From: an uncultured Eubacteriales bacterium
GTDB lineage: Bacteria > Bacillota > Clostridia > Oscillospirales > CAG-382
Reading direction: 5' to 3'
DNA length: 5,243 bases
Assembly (NCBI GenBank): GCA_934444485.1
Contig: CAKSCN010000159.1
Coordinates: forward strand, 1-5,243
Shown: positions 5,137-5,243 of the stretch, one piece after another
Numbering within the stretch: the stretch's first letter is position 1
Layout of the letters: each line of letters begins with the position of its first letter
Notes under the pieces: model-generated
Told to the model about the DNA's origin: nothing
What the model saw: only the letters and a program-made list of their open reading frames with translations
The model's database searches: none
Program-made: the position numbers and the translations under genes

Positions 5137-5243
5137 ATGATGAACGAAGAACTCAACACCGGTTTTCTCTCCGAGCTTGCCGAATCCTGCCGTGAAACCT
5201 ACGCAATACCCCGTGAGGCTTTTGAAAGCGGCAACGTAAAGCG
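5137..5243 (+). CDS. Probable citrate synthase N-terminus (partial)
   Basis: Only 35 codons are inside the window. The visible protein begins MMNEELNTGFLSELAESC and ends with AFESGNVKR at the edge. The pattern of a short helix, then I-P-x-x-x-F/Y-E-x-x-NVKR just before the expected RGLR motif, resembles the N-terminus that I recall for clostridial and Bacteroides citrate synthases, which condense oxaloacetate and acetyl-CoA. The catalytic His and Asp residues lie far downstream and cannot be checked. GGAAGG stands 10 bases before the ATG at 5137; a second ATG follows immediately at 5140 and is 13 bases from it, so 5137 is preferred. The gene diverges from spoIID and has its own strong promoter. 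The reading frame and start are well supported; the family name rests on a short stretch. Confidence 0.55.
   Translation, partial: MMNEELNTGFLSELAESCRETYAIPREAFESGNVK

Overview
The window looks like chromosomal DNA from a spore-forming Clostridia bacterium, probably a gut Oscillospiraceae/Ruminococcaceae-type lineage. The evidence is a clear SpoIID sporulation hydrolase, strong consensus sigma-A promoters with extended -10 boxes, A/G-rich Shine-Dalgarno sites, U-tract terminators and a base composition near half G+C. The lineage is an inference from gene content, not from a marker gene.

Layout, left to right. (1) Positions 1-1296 carry a minus-strand operon. A near-perfect promoter (1268-1296) drives an alpha/beta hydrolase (422-1204), followed by the start of a multi-spanning membrane protein (1-386, cut by the window edge). 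That protein resembles the membrane-anchored N-terminus found on some clostridial MurF-type peptidoglycan ligases. (2) Positions 1349-3074 are a self-contained minus-strand single-gene unit: promoter, a 526-residue cytoplasmic beta-propeller protein of the GH32/GH43-like sugar-hydrolase type (1402-2982), and an intrinsic terminator (1349-1387). An inverted repeat straddles the -10 box of its promoter. (3) Positions 3096-5051 are a minus-strand pair: spoIID (3624-5051) and a small unrecognised lipoprotein (3155-3595), closed by a terminator (3096-3121). (4) From 5137 a plus-strand gene diverges from spoIID. Only 35 codons are visible, and they look like the N-terminus of a clostridial-type citrate synthase.

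Whole genes fill most of the window, and the three stretches between units are short regulatory regions (1205-1401, 2983-3154, 5052-5136). No RNA gene, mobile element, CRISPR array or phage signature was seen.

Functionally, two of the four units concern the cell envelope: the probable MurF operon builds peptidoglycan, and SpoIID degrades it during engulfment. The propeller protein probably acts on an imported sugar or glycoside. I found no evidence for a large novel system. The items most worth a second look are the unknown lipoprotein co-transcribed with spoIID, the long acidic linker in SpoIID, the candidate operator on the propeller gene, and a 16-base element shared by two 5' leaders.
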